64,000 nucleotides of DNA. It comes from Brevundimonas sp. NIBR11. Its GTDB lineage: Bacteria; Pseudomonadota; Alphaproteobacteria; Caulobacterales; Caulobacteraceae. The notes below the pieces were generated by a model. It was not told the DNA's origin and ran no database searches. It saw only the letters and a list, made by a program, of their open reading frames with translations. Positions within the stretch are counted from its first letter, which is position 1. Each line of letters opens with the position of its first letter. The DNA lies in contig NZ_CP115465.1 of the NCBI RefSeq assembly GCF_027912535.1, positions 1,282,001 through 1,346,000 on the forward strand. Reading direction: 5' to 3'. This document shows positions 17,191 to 26,208 of the stretch, in pieces. The position numbers and the translations under genes are program-made.

Positions 17191-17245
17191 AGTCGATGAT
17201 CCTTCTTCGTTTCTTCTGGGGAGGAAGTTTATTGCGGGGCTGGGC

Positions 17246-18521
<1,276 letters not shown>

Positions 18522-18615
18522 CGGCGGTCGCGATCCACAAGGGCGAGAACAAATAAAGAACAATTGGCTTGAGGGCGGACCGACGGCGTGGTTCCGTGAG
18601 GTGGAGGAGCCAGCC

Positions 18616-18888
18616 ATGCGTGATATCCGGAACGACTTCTACGAACCTCGAAATTTGGGCGAGCCGGGGGCGCGGTTGGTGGTGGCCTGCGCGGCGGCGG
18701 ACTGCGAGCGGGCGGCGCTGATGGATCCGCGACCGCTGTTCGGGGCGCGGCGGTTCTGGCCGGTCTCGGGGCGGTCGGAGCGGTTCCGCTGCGCCTGCGG
18801 GTCGCGGGAAACGCGGATCAGCTACACGGCGAACACGGCCCAGAAGGACGGTCCGATCTCGATGGATGCGATCCGGCTCTGGCTCTGA
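18616..18888 (+). CDS. Small cysteine-containing protein of unknown function
   Basis: A 90-residue protein with two Cys pairs, CAAADC near residue 30 and CAC near residue 66, spaced as in a degenerate zinc ribbon. Arg-rich, so nucleic-acid contact is possible. I do not recognise the family. ATG 18616 is chosen over the in-frame GTG at 18601 because GGAGG lies 7 bases or so upstream. The preceding AT-rich stretch (18547-18567) contains two AGAACAA repeats and may be part of its promoter. Confidence 0.65.
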   Translation: MRDIRNDFYEPRNLGEPGARLVVACAAADCERAALMDPRPLFGARRFWPVSGRSERFRCACGSRETRISYTANTAQKDGPISMDAIRLWL

Positions 18889-18928
18889 CGCGGTTGCCTC
18901 ATCCGGCGGGGTCGAATAGGTCCGGTGG

Positions 18929-19432
18929 GTGAGCCTTGAATCCCTTCCCGCAGAGGTCGCCGGGGGCGACGTGACGGCCTATCGTCGGGCGTTGGGCGCG
19001 TTCGCGACCGGGGTCTGCGTGGTGACGGCGGACAGCACGCTTGGACCGCTCGGGATCACGATCAACTCCTTCACCTCCGTCTCCCTGACGCCGCGCCTGG
19101 TGCTGTGGTGTCTGGATGAGCGATCGGAGCGCTGGCCCGCCTTCTGCGAGGCGGAGCGTTTCTCGATCCACGTGCTGGCGGCCGGGTCGGAGGCTCTGTC
19201 GCAGCGCTTCGCCAGGGGGATCGGCCTGATGGAGCCGCATGAGTTCGAACGGGTCGGCGAGGCGCCGCCTCGGCTTGCCTGCGCCGCGCGGTTCGACTGC
19301 AGGACCCACGACCGGGTGCAGATGGGCGACCACATGATGATCATCGGCGAGGTCATCGGGTTCGAGAACTCGGACGCGGCGACCTTGACCTATCACCGGG
19401 GCCGCTATGGCGTGGCGGGGGACAAGGCATGA
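18929..19432 (+). CDS. Flavin reductase family protein
   Basis: A 167-residue FMN-binding split-barrel protein. Family features are YRRALGAFATGVCVVTA near the N-terminus, ITINSFTSVSLTPRLVLWCLD in the middle and the metal/flavin-side GDHMMIIGEV. Such proteins supply reduced flavin to a two-component monooxygenase, or act as stand-alone oxidoreductases; no monooxygenase is in the window. It starts with GTG and ends in a four-base overlap with the next dehydrogenase gene, so both are likely co-expressed. Confidence 0.87.
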   Translation: MSLESLPAEVAGGDVTAYRRALGAFATGVCVVTADSTLGPLGITINSFTSVSLTPRLVLWCLDERSERWPAFCEAERFSIHVLAAGSEALSQRFARGIGLMEPHEFERVGEAPPRLACAARFDCRTHDRVQMGDHMMIIGEVIGFENSDAATLTYHRGRYGVAGDKA

Positions 19433-20283
19433 AGATCGGTTTCGCAGGCTTGGGCGTCATGGGCGGGCCGATGGCGCGTCACCTCGTCAAGGCCGGGCAT
19501 GAGGTTGCGGGCTACAACCGCTCGCCGGGCAAGGCGAAGGCCTGGGCCGAGGCCAACGGTGGAGCATTCGTTGCGACCGTGGGCGAGGCGGCGGAAGGCG
19601 CCGACCTGTTCGTGCTGTGCGTCGGCAACGACGGCGACGTGCGTCAGGTGGTCGGCGAGGCGCTAGCGGTCCTGAAGGCGGGCGCGGTGATCGTGGACCA
19701 TACGACGACCTCCGCGAAGGTGGCGCGGGAGATGAACGAGCTGGCGGCCGCGAAGGGCGTAGCCTTCATCGATGCGCCGGTGTCGGGAGGCCAAGCGGGA
19801 GCCGAGAACGGCCAACTCAGCGTCATGGCGGGCGGCGAAGCGGAGGCGCTGGAGACGGCGCGACCGGCGGTCATGGCCTATTCCAAGGCGATCCAGCACA
19901 TGGGAGCTTCGGGGTCGGGGCAGCTGACAAAGATGGTCAACCAGATCGCCATCGCGGGCGTGGTCCAGGGGCTGGCCGAGGCCGTGCATTTCGCCAAGGC
20001 GGCGGGGCTGGACACCGATGCGGCCTATGACGCCGTGTCCAAGGGCGCGGCCCAGTCCTGGCAGATGGACAATCGCTGGAAGACGGCGGCCAAGGGCGAG
20101 TTCGAGTTCGGCTTCGCCGTCGACTGGATGCGCAAAGACCTGGGTCTGGTGCTGGACGAGGCGCGGGCGAACGGGGCGGTGCTGTCGCTAACAGCCCTGG
20201 TCGATCAGTTCTATTCCGAGGTTCAGGGAATGGGCGGCAACCGCTGGGATACGTCGAGCCTGAAGGCGCGGCTGAAGCCTTGA
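19429..20283 (+). CDS. NAD(P)-dependent beta-hydroxyacid dehydrogenase (HIBADH family)
   Basis: A 284-residue enzyme with an N-terminal Rossmann motif GFAGLGVMGGPMARHL, the substrate motif DAPVSGGQAGAENG, and the catalytic Lys in LTKMVNQIA. The family includes 3-hydroxyisobutyrate, tartronate semialdehyde and succinic/glyoxylate reductases; the exact substrate is unclear. It is distinct from the mmsB-like gene at 30154, which sits with valine genes, so this copy probably has another role. Translationally coupled to the flavin reductase gene (ATGA). Confidence 0.88.
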   Translation: MKIGFAGLGVMGGPMARHLVKAGHEVAGYNRSPGKAKAWAEANGGAFVATVGEAAEGADLFVLCVGNDGDVRQVVGEALAVLKAGAVIVDHTTTSAKVAREMNELAAAKGVAFIDAPVSGGQAGAENGQLSVMAGGEAEALETARPAVMAYSKAIQHMGASGSGQLTKMVNQIAIAGVVQGLAEAVHFAKAAGLDTDAAYDAVSKGAAQSWQMDNRWKTAAKGEFEFGFAVDWMRKDLGLVLDEARANGAVLSLTALVDQFYSEVQGMGGNRWDTSSLKARLKP

Positions 20284-20289
20284 TCCGGA

Positions 20290-20324
20290 TTGGACTCGGA
20301 ATGACGTGAGTCCAGAGAGTCCAA
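20290..20324. repeat. 35-bp GANTC-rich palindromic repeat, copy 2
   Basis: Read on the minus strand it has the same 17-base block and 8-base block as the copy at 4866-4900, with a different 10-base centre. Three GANTC sites lie inside (20293, 20308, 20317), and another TGGACTC half-site occurs at 20385-20391. It starts six bases after the stop of the dehydrogenase gene and lies about 100 bases before the next gene, so it can be a terminator or an upstream regulatory site. Confidence 0.75.
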
Positions 20325-20427
20325 TTCGCGCAGGAGTTCGGCGTAAGTCTCTGTAACCGCTGAGCCGACGGTGATTTTGTGCACTGGACTCCGGGCGTCG
20401 CGAGTTCAAACGGTCTGGGAGGGTACG

Positions 20428-21498
20428 ATGAGCCTGCGTTTCGCGACGATCCTGATGTGTGCGGCGGTGTGGGCCGGGTCGGCGAGCGCCCAGACCTGGA
20501 CGCCGGTCGAGGGCGATGCGGCGATCGGGACCCTGCCGATGGCGCGGGGGCCGGCGCTGGCGGAGGCGCGGATCCACTATCGGACCTTGGGGGAGCCTCG
20601 GCGCGGCGCGGACGGCAAGGTGAACAACGCGGTCCTGTTGCTGCATGGGACGGGCGGGACGGGCGCGCAGTTCCTGTCGCCTCAGTTCGCCGATGAGCTG
20701 TTCGGGCGGGGCCAGCCGCTGGATGTCACCCGCTACTATGTGATCATGCCGGACAATCTGGGGCACGGGGCGTCGTCCAAGCCCAGCGACGGTTTGAGGG
20801 CGGCATTTCCGGAGTACGGCTACACCGAGATGGTCGAGGCGCAGCGGCGGATGCTGGCCGAGTTGGGCGTCGAGCATCTGAGGCTGATCCTCGGGACCTC
20901 GATGGGCTGTATGCACATTTTCGTCTGGGGGACGACCCATCCGGAGGCCGCGGACGCCCTGATGCCCATGGCCTGTCAGCCGACGCGCATCGTCGGACGC
21001 AATCGACTGTGGCGGACCATGGTGAAAGACGCGATCCGGAGCGATCCGCTGTGGGACGGCGGGAACTATCAGGCCCAGCCGGTGCAGGGGCTGCGGACCG
21101 CCGTCGACCTGCTGCTGCTGGCCGGTTCGGCGCCGATGGCGATGCAGCAGGATCTGGCGACGGCCGAGGCGGTGGACGGCTATCTGACGACCCAGATGGA
21201 GCGCCGTCTGCCGGCGCTGGACGCCAACGACCTCTGGTCCCAGGTCAACGCCTCTTGGGACTACGATCCCTCAGGGGGCCTGCAGCGGATGTCGGCGCCG
21301 ACCACCTGGATCAACTCGGCTGACGACTTCATCAATCCACCAGAGCTGGGACTGTCAGAGGCGTTTATCCCGCAACTGCCCGATGCCGACTTCCGGCTGA
21401 TCCCCAACAGCGCCGACGGCAAGGGCCACGGGACCCACACCTGGGCGAAGTTCTGGAAGGCCGATCTGATCGCCCTGCTGGCGCGGACGGAACGTTAG
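20428..21498 (+). CDS. Exported alpha/beta hydrolase, MetX (homoserine acetyltransferase)-like
   Basis: A 356-residue protein with a Sec signal peptide (residues 1-20, ending SASAQ) and an alpha/beta hydrolase fold close to homoserine O-acetyltransferases: LLLHGTGGTG, then DNLGHGASSKPSDG, the nucleophile elbow GTSMGC, and a final HGTHTW with the catalytic His. Because it is exported, methionine synthesis is unlikely; a periplasmic esterase or acyltransferase is more plausible. The ATG at 20428 follows a GGGAGGG ribosome site. Its 3' end overlaps the LytTR regulator gene by four bases, tail to tail. Confidence 0.84.
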   Translation: MSLRFATILMCAAVWAGSASAQTWTPVEGDAAIGTLPMARGPALAEARIHYRTLGEPRRGADGKVNNAVLLLHGTGGTGAQFLSPQFADELFGRGQPLDVTRYYVIMPDNLGHGASSKPSDGLRAAFPEYGYTEMVEAQRRMLAELGVEHLRLILGTSMGCMHIFVWGTTHPEAADALMPMACQPTRIVGRNRLWRTMVKDAIRSDPLWDGGNYQAQPVQGLRTAVDLLLLAGSAPMAMQQDLATAEAVDGYLTTQMERRLPALDANDLWSQVNASWDYDPSGGLQRMSAPTTWINSADDFINPPELGLSEAFIPQLPDADFRLIPNSADGKGHGTHTWAKFWKADLIALLARTER

Positions 21499-22274
21499 GC
21501 CTCGCCGAGGGGCCAGCCGGCGGCTCGGAGTTCGGCGACCTTGGACCGGGCGACCGGGGCCTCGAGGCCCGAGATCAGTCTGAGGCGAAGGTTCCGGCCG
21601 TCCCGAACCACGCCCTCCACGGCGTGACGCGCCACCCACCAGGAGCGGTGCACCTGCATGCCCTGAATGGCGCCGACTTGGGTGACGGCGGCGCGCAGGG
21701 GCGTCAGGACCAGCACCGAGCCTTCGGAGGTGTGCAGGCGGACGTAGTGATCCTCCATCTGCAGGCAGAGGAGGTCGCGGCCCAGCCGGGGCGGCAGACG
21801 GTCGAGGATCCGGGGGCCCTCGGCCATAGACGCCTCGCTCGACCGCAGCTCGGCCGCGCGGGCATGGGCGGCGACGTAGGCCGCGAGGAAGATCATCTCG
21901 ACCAGCAGCGTCTGCCCGAACCACTCGATCAGGCCGACATTGTCGCGGACGGCGGGCCAAAAGCCGCTGGCGAAGACCCGGGCAAAGAGGCCAAGCGGGA
22001 CGGTGATCGCCACGCCGAGGATCGGGACCCATACCCAGGTCGGGGTGCTTCGCTGTCGCGCGATGGGCCAGGCCCAGCGCACGCCTACCCCGATGACGGC
22101 GCCGCTGACCAGGGCCAGGGTCATCCAGTAAGCCAGACGGATGGGCAGGCTGTCGTTGAAGAAGCTGCCGAACGGACCGACGGCGCCCAGGATCGCGCCG
22201 ATCACGGCCCAGGCCGCGAGGTCGATCGTCCAGGCGCGCGCCGTATTCATCGATCGGATCGGAGTGTCGTTCAT
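21495..22274 (-). CDS. Membrane-bound LytTR-domain transcriptional regulator
   Basis: A 259-residue protein with four predicted transmembrane helices (about residues 15-150) followed by a LytTR DNA-binding domain from about residue 160. Marks of the domain are LLCLQMEDHYVRLHTSEGS, GMQVHRSWWVAR and VRDGRNLRLRLISG. It has no receiver or kinase domain, so it resembles one-component membrane LytTR regulators that sense a signal in the membrane. ATG 22274 is preferred; a TTG at 22301 and an ATG at 22250 are alternatives. The divergent region with the hydrolase gene at 22412 has a strong inverted repeat. Confidence 0.88.
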   Translation of the reverse strand: MNDTPIRSMNTARAWTIDLAAWAVIGAILGAVGPFGSFFNDSLPIRLAYWMTLALVSGAVIGVGVRWAWPIARQRSTPTWVWVPILGVAITVPLGLFARVFASGFWPAVRDNVGLIEWFGQTLLVEMIFLAAYVAAHARAAELRSSEASMAEGPRILDRLPPRLGRDLLCLQMEDHYVRLHTSEGSVLVLTPLRAAVTQVGAIQGMQVHRSWWVARHAVEGVVRDGRNLRLRLISGLEAPVARSKVAELRAAGWPLGEA

Positions 22275-22308
22275 CGCCCGACTATAGCGACGACGCACCA
22301 AGGCGGAA

Positions 22309-22360
22309 CCGTTCGCCAGCCCGCGAACCCATTCGCCCGTTCGCGAAACCGGGCTGGCGA
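22309..22360. promoter_or_regulatory. Candidate LytTR operator, inverted and direct repeats
   Basis: Perfect 11-base arms TCGCCAGCCCG (22313-22323) and CGGGCTGGCGA (22350-22360) flank 26 bases. CCGTTCGC occurs directly repeated at 22309 and 22337, and the palindrome TTCGCGAA lies inside. The site is midway between the LytTR gene and the divergent exported hydrolase gene. LytTR proteins bind paired direct repeats, so autoregulation and control of the hydrolase is a reasonable inference. Confidence 0.5.
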
Positions 22361-22411
22361 CCCTGATCGGACGGCGGGCAGGAGGGGTGACCCAAGCCGG
22401 AGATATCCCTC

Positions 22412-23350
22412 ATGCGTCATTCCACCCCGCGCCTTCTGTGCGCCCTGTCCGCCTTCATCCTGATCGGGGCTTCGCCCGCGGCCGCCCTAGCCCAGTCCGA
22501 TGCGCCGGACGAGGTCATCCATTTCACAGGCCCGGGCGGCGAGACGGTCGAAGGCGGGGTCTGGTTGCCGGCCGCTGACGGCTCGCCCCATCCGCTAGTC
22601 GTCATCTCGCACGGCAACAGCGGCTGGTATCGCGGTCATGCCGATACGGCCGAGGCGTTGGCGGAGGCGGGCTTCGTGGTCGCCGCCCTGACCCATCCCG
22701 GCGACAACTATCAGGATCAGAGCCGGGGCCTGCGACTGACCGGACGGGCGCCGCAGCTCAGCGCCCTGATCGACTATATGACCGACGGCTGGAGCGGGCC
22801 GGTCGCGGTCGATGCGCAGCGGATCGGCGCCTTCGGCTTCTCGGCGGGCGGGTTCACGGTGACTTCGATCATCGGCGGGGTGTCGGACGCCAGGGCGATC
22901 CAGGCGCACTGCGCGGCCGAGCCGGAGGTCTTCGCCTGCCGGCTGATCGGGGCGTTCGGCGGGCTGGATCTGGCGAACTGGCGTCCGCAAGCGAGGGACG
23001 CACGCGTCAAGGCCGCTGTCATCGCCGCGCCGGCGTTGGGTCTGTCGTTCACCGACGAGAGCCTGGCCGCGATCACGATCCCGGTGCAGGTCTGGCAGGC
23101 CGCGGACGACCTCATCCTGCCCTCGCCCTTCAACGTCGAGCCGGTGCGCGACGGGCTGGGCGGCGCCGTCGACTATCACCGCGTCGAGAACGCCGGCCAC
23201 TACGACTTCCTGACGCCCTGCGAGCCGCGAATGCAGGCGGCCATGCCAGAGCTTTGCACGTCCGCGCCGGCGTTCGATCGCGCGGCGTTCAAGAGGGCCT
23301 TTAATGCCGAGGTGGTGCGCTTCTTCCGCCAGGCGATGGGCGAGCCCTAG
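22412..23350 (+). CDS. Exported alpha/beta hydrolase (dienelactone hydrolase/PAF-acetylhydrolase-like)
   Basis: A 312-residue protein with a Sec signal (residues 1-28, ending AALAQ). The fold shows the oxyanion strand LVVISHGNSGWYRGH, the nucleophile in GAFGFSAGG, a late acid in QAADDLILP and the catalytic His in ENAGHYDFL. Four cysteines in the mature part could form disulfides. Probably a periplasmic esterase or lipase of unknown substrate. Divergent from the LytTR gene; its stop overlaps the CAP-domain gene tail to tail by four bases. Confidence 0.84.
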   Translation: MRHSTPRLLCALSAFILIGASPAAALAQSDAPDEVIHFTGPGGETVEGGVWLPAADGSPHPLVVISHGNSGWYRGHADTAEALAEAGFVVAALTHPGDNYQDQSRGLRLTGRAPQLSALIDYMTDGWSGPVAVDAQRIGAFGFSAGGFTVTSIIGGVSDARAIQAHCAAEPEVFACRLIGAFGGLDLANWRPQARDARVKAAVIAAPALGLSFTDESLAAITIPVQVWQAADDLILPSPFNVEPVRDGLGGAVDYHRVENAGHYDFLTPCEPRMQAAMPELCTSAPAFDRAAFKRAFNAEVVRFFRQAMGEP

Positions 23351-24300
23351 GGCGTGATGCGGAAGGCGTAGGCGAAGTCTCTCGACTGGCCCTGGACGCG
23401 GACGTTGCGGATGCCGACCTCGTAGGTGACGCCCGGCTGGAGGCCCTCGGCGGCGAACTGGAGGCTGTTGGACAGACCGTAGGCGTTGTTGTCGAACGAC
23501 ACGCGGCCGACTTCGACGGCGGCGCCGCCTCTCTGGCGCACGGACACCTGGGCCTGGGCGTAGTCGACCTCGGCGCTCGCCGCCTTGTCGCGGAGATCGA
23601 CGAGGACGGCGAAGGAGAGGAGGGCGCCAGGGTCCCAGAAGCGAGCCGGGTAGTCGCCGAAGGGGTAGGCGATGAAGCCGCCCTCGATGGGCTCGGGCAC
23701 GACACGGTTGCTGCCGATGATCCGCAGGGCGGCGCCGTCGGTGCGACGACCGTCCGGCAGGATACCGGCGACGCGGCCGAAGCTGATCGTGGCGAGAAAG
23801 GGATCGAGCAGCCAGCGCCGGTGGCCGATGCTGCCGGGGTTCATGTGGCGGACGTCGGTCATCCAGCCCGTGACCATCTCGTCCATCGAAATGAACATCA
23901 GACGCTCGGAGGCCCCGCCGAAGATGTTGCTGAGGCGCGCGCCCGTGGAGGCGTCCTCGGTAAAGCAACGCCACCAGCTTCCGGGATAGTGGGACAGGCT
24001 GCCGTTGGCAGCGAAGACCATGGCGGCGGCCGTGGCGGTGTCCTCGGTCGCCGTATTGTAAGTCACCGGCGCGAGGCCGTGCAGGGCGCGGACTTCATTG
24101 ACCCGGGCGGTCAGGGTGGTGCGGATTTCGGGCTTCAGGCGGCCCGGACGGCAGTTCTCGATGTCGGGCTGTTCGGCATAGAGGGCGACGGCGCGGGCGG
24201 CGAAGTCGGGGCTGCGGTCCTGGGCGGCTTGGTTCTGGGCACGGGCCGGCGCAGCCATGCAGGCGACCGCGAGCGGCAGGGCGGCGAGCAGGCTCTTCAT
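23347..24300 (-). CDS. Exported CAP-domain (SCP/PR-1-like) protein
   Basis: A 317-residue protein with a signal peptide ending PARAQ. The CAP fold begins near residue 65 (LTARVNEVRALHGLAPVTYN) and includes SLSHYP and HRRWLLDP; the histidine pair resembles the CAP cavity. About 110 C-terminal residues form a beta-rich domain (GVTYEVGIRNVRVQG) like an Fn3 or jelly-roll module. Function of bacterial CAP proteins is poorly known; lipid, peptidoglycan or Ca2+ binding is reported in the superfamily. It is the fourth gene of an exported-protein cluster. Confidence 0.8.
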   Translation of the reverse strand: MKSLLAALPLAVACMAAPARAQNQAAQDRSPDFAARAVALYAEQPDIENCRPGRLKPEIRTTLTARVNEVRALHGLAPVTYNTATEDTATAAAMVFAANGSLSHYPGSWWRCFTEDASTGARLSNIFGGASERLMFISMDEMVTGWMTDVRHMNPGSIGHRRWLLDPFLATISFGRVAGILPDGRRTDGAALRIIGSNRVVPEPIEGGFIAYPFGDYPARFWDPGALLSFAVLVDLRDKAASAEVDYAQAQVSVRQRGGAAVEVGRVSFDNNAYGLSNSLQFAAEGLQPGVTYEVGIRNVRVQGQSRDFAYAFRITP

Positions 24301-24367
24301 TGACGATCAGCCTCCAGGGACTGTCGACGATCTGGTCAGCGATGACGGCGGTGCGCAAGCACGCTCG

Positions 24368-24982
24368 TCAGGGAAGCGAGTCCCGCCAGGCCTGGAGAAT
24401 GGTGATCTTCGGCTCCAGCATCTGGCCGCGCATGAAGCCCTCGCCTTCGGTGGGAGAGGTGGGGGCGGCGAGGATGGCGCGGACGACGTCCATGCCCTGG
24501 ACCACCCGGCCGAAGACCGCGAAGCCGTCGGGATCGACCGAGAAGGATCGCCCGGCGTCATAGGAGGGCGTGGGGCCGACCGAGACGAAGAAGTCGCCCG
24601 TCGCCGTGCCCGGCGCATAGCGGGCCATGGACACGGCGCCGTCGACGTGGCTGAGGCCCGTCTGGGTCGTCGGCTCGTGGGCGATGGGCGGCAGGACCCG
24701 CTCCGGATCGTTGTTGACGCCGCCCTGGACCAGGCCCGTGGTTGCCCCCGGCGCGGACTGCATGGCGCGGTAGAAGGTCGCGCCGTCAAAGCGATGCTCG
24801 TCGACATATTTCAGGAAGTTGGCGGCGGTGATCGGGGCCTTCACCGTCTCGACCTCAATGACGATGCGGCCGGCGGAGGTCTCCATCTGCACGCGGGGCA
24901 GGGGCGGGGGCGCGTCCTGCGCAAAGGCGGACGCGGTGAAGACGGCGGCGAGCGCGAGACCAAGGAGAGCACGACGGATCAT
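24368..24982 (-). CDS. Periplasmic peptidyl-prolyl cis-trans isomerase, cyclophilin type
   Basis: A 204-residue protein with a signal peptide (MIRRALLGLALAAVFTASAFAQ) and a cyclophilin fold: TSAGRIVIEVE, then FDGATFYRAM, LVQGGVNNDP and GDFFVSVG. It is expected to speed prolyl isomerisation of exported proteins. The usual FHRV..GFMIQGGD block is changed to FYRAMQSAP..GLVQGG, so activity may be low. It starts with a four-base overlap with the hemB stop and is therefore probably co-expressed with haem synthesis. Confidence 0.87.
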   Translation of the reverse strand: MIRRALLGLALAAVFTASAFAQDAPPPLPRVQMETSAGRIVIEVETVKAPITAANFLKYVDEHRFDGATFYRAMQSAPGATTGLVQGGVNNDPERVLPPIAHEPTTQTGLSHVDGAVSMARYAPGTATGDFFVSVGPTPSYDAGRSFSVDPDGFAVFGRVVQGMDVVRAILAAPTSPTEGEGFMRGQMLEPKITILQAWRDSLP

Positions 24983-25989
24983 CCGAGAAGCCTCGCGGCC
25001 TGAGGAGCGAAATAGCTCAACACCCCCGCACAGCCGGCCCGCTTGAAGCCGTGTAGGGTCTCCAGGACGGCGCGGTCCTGGTCGAGCCAGCCATTGGCGA
25101 TGGAGGCCTGCATCATCGCGTACTCGCCACTGACCTGATAGGCGAAGGTCGGGAGCTTGAAAGTTTCGGAGACCCTCTGGACGATGTCGAGATAGGGCAT
25201 GCCGGGCTTGACCATGACCATGTCGGCGCCCTCGGAGATGTCCATGGCGACCTCTTTCAAGGCCTCGTCGGAGTTGGCGTAGTCCATCTGATAGGTCTTC
25301 TTGTCGCCGGTCAGCATCTTCGCCGAGCCGACCGCGTCGCGGTACGGGCCGTAGAAGGCCGAGGCGAACTTGGCCGCGTAGGACAGGATCAGGGTGTCGT
25401 GGAAGCCGTTGGCCTCCAGCGCCTCGCGGATGGCCTGGACGCGGCCGTCCATCATGTCGGAGGGGGCGACGACGTCGGCGCCGGCGTGGGCCTGGATGAA
25501 GGCCTGTTCGGCGAGGCGGTCGAGCGAGGCGTCGTTGAGGATCTTGCCGTCCTCCACGACGCCGTCGTGGCCGTGGTCGGTGTAGCAGTCCAGCGCCACG
25601 TCGCACATGACGCCGATCTCGGGCGCCGCGTCCTTGATGGCCTTGATGCAGTCGGGGATCAGTCCGTCCGGGTCGGTCGCACCTGTGCCGATCGCGTCCT
25701 TGGTGGCGGCGTCGACGTTCGGGAACAGGGCGACCATCGGGATGCCGAGGTCGCGAGCCTCGACGGCGGCGGCGGCGGCGGCCTTGGGCGACAGGCGGAA
25801 GACGCCGGGCATGGAGGGGACGGGGACGCGGTCCTCCGAGCCGTCATGGACGATCAGGGGCCAGATCAGGTCCGACGGCGTGAGGATGGTCTCGGCGACG
25901 AGGCGGCGAACCCAGGGCTGGCTGCGCAGGCGGCGGGGGCGGGCCATGGGGAAGGCGGCGGGCATGAAGGGGAGGGTCATGGGGGGCAT
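24979..25989 (-). CDS. hemB: Delta-aminolevulinic acid dehydratase (porphobilinogen synthase)
   Basis: A 336-residue enzyme that condenses two 5-aminolevulinate molecules to porphobilinogen. The Schiff-base lysines are in SYAAKFASAF and MVKPGMPY. The metal loop reads DVALDCYTDHGHDG, with Ala/Asp/Asp in place of the three zinc cysteines, the pattern of Mg2+-type enzymes. The N-terminus has a short PRRLR arm typical of the octamer. hemA, the preceding step, is in this window at 31192. Co-directional and overlapping with the cyclophilin gene. Confidence 0.96.
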   Translation of the reverse strand: MPPMTLPFMPAAFPMARPRRLRSQPWVRRLVAETILTPSDLIWPLIVHDGSEDRVPVPSMPGVFRLSPKAAAAAAVEARDLGIPMVALFPNVDAATKDAIGTGATDPDGLIPDCIKAIKDAAPEIGVMCDVALDCYTDHGHDGVVEDGKILNDASLDRLAEQAFIQAHAGADVVAPSDMMDGRVQAIREALEANGFHDTLILSYAAKFASAFYGPYRDAVGSAKMLTGDKKTYQMDYANSDEALKEVAMDISEGADMVMVKPGMPYLDIVQRVSETFKLPTFAYQVSGEYAMMQASIANGWLDQDRAVLETLHGFKRAGCAGVLSYFAPQAARLLG

Positions 25990-25997
25990 TTAGCCCC

Positions 25998-26170
25998 CTT
26001 CTCCCGGTGGGAGAAGATGGCCGGGTAGCGGACGAATGAGGGTCGGGTCTTGAAGTCGGCCCAAGCCGTCGCACGACCGCGCCTCACCTCACACATCCGA
26101 CCCTCACCCTTTCGCGCAAGTCCGATCGCTTCGCTCTCGGGCGCTCAAGCCCTCTCCCACCGGGAGAGGG
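25998..26170. repeat. Nested intergenic palindrome (two hairpins plus long-range arms)
   Basis: Hairpin 1 is CTTCTCCC-3-GGGAGAAG (25998-26016) and hairpin 2 is CCCTCTCCC-3-GGGAGAGGG (26150-26170). Between them TGAGGGTCGG (26037-26046) pairs perfectly with CCGACCCTCA (26097-26106). It occupies most of the 219 bases between hemB and the divergent acyl-CoA dehydrogenase gene. The design resembles the element at 42403-42537, so both may belong to one dispersed family. Confidence 0.7.
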
Positions 26171-26208
26171 ATGCGGATAGAAGCGTCGAAAAGTTTGCAG
26201 GAAACACC

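Noticed and set aside
24983..25606. Extension of the cyclophilin frame into hemB
   Set aside because: The extra residues come from the hemB reading region in another frame; a good signal peptide starts at 24982.
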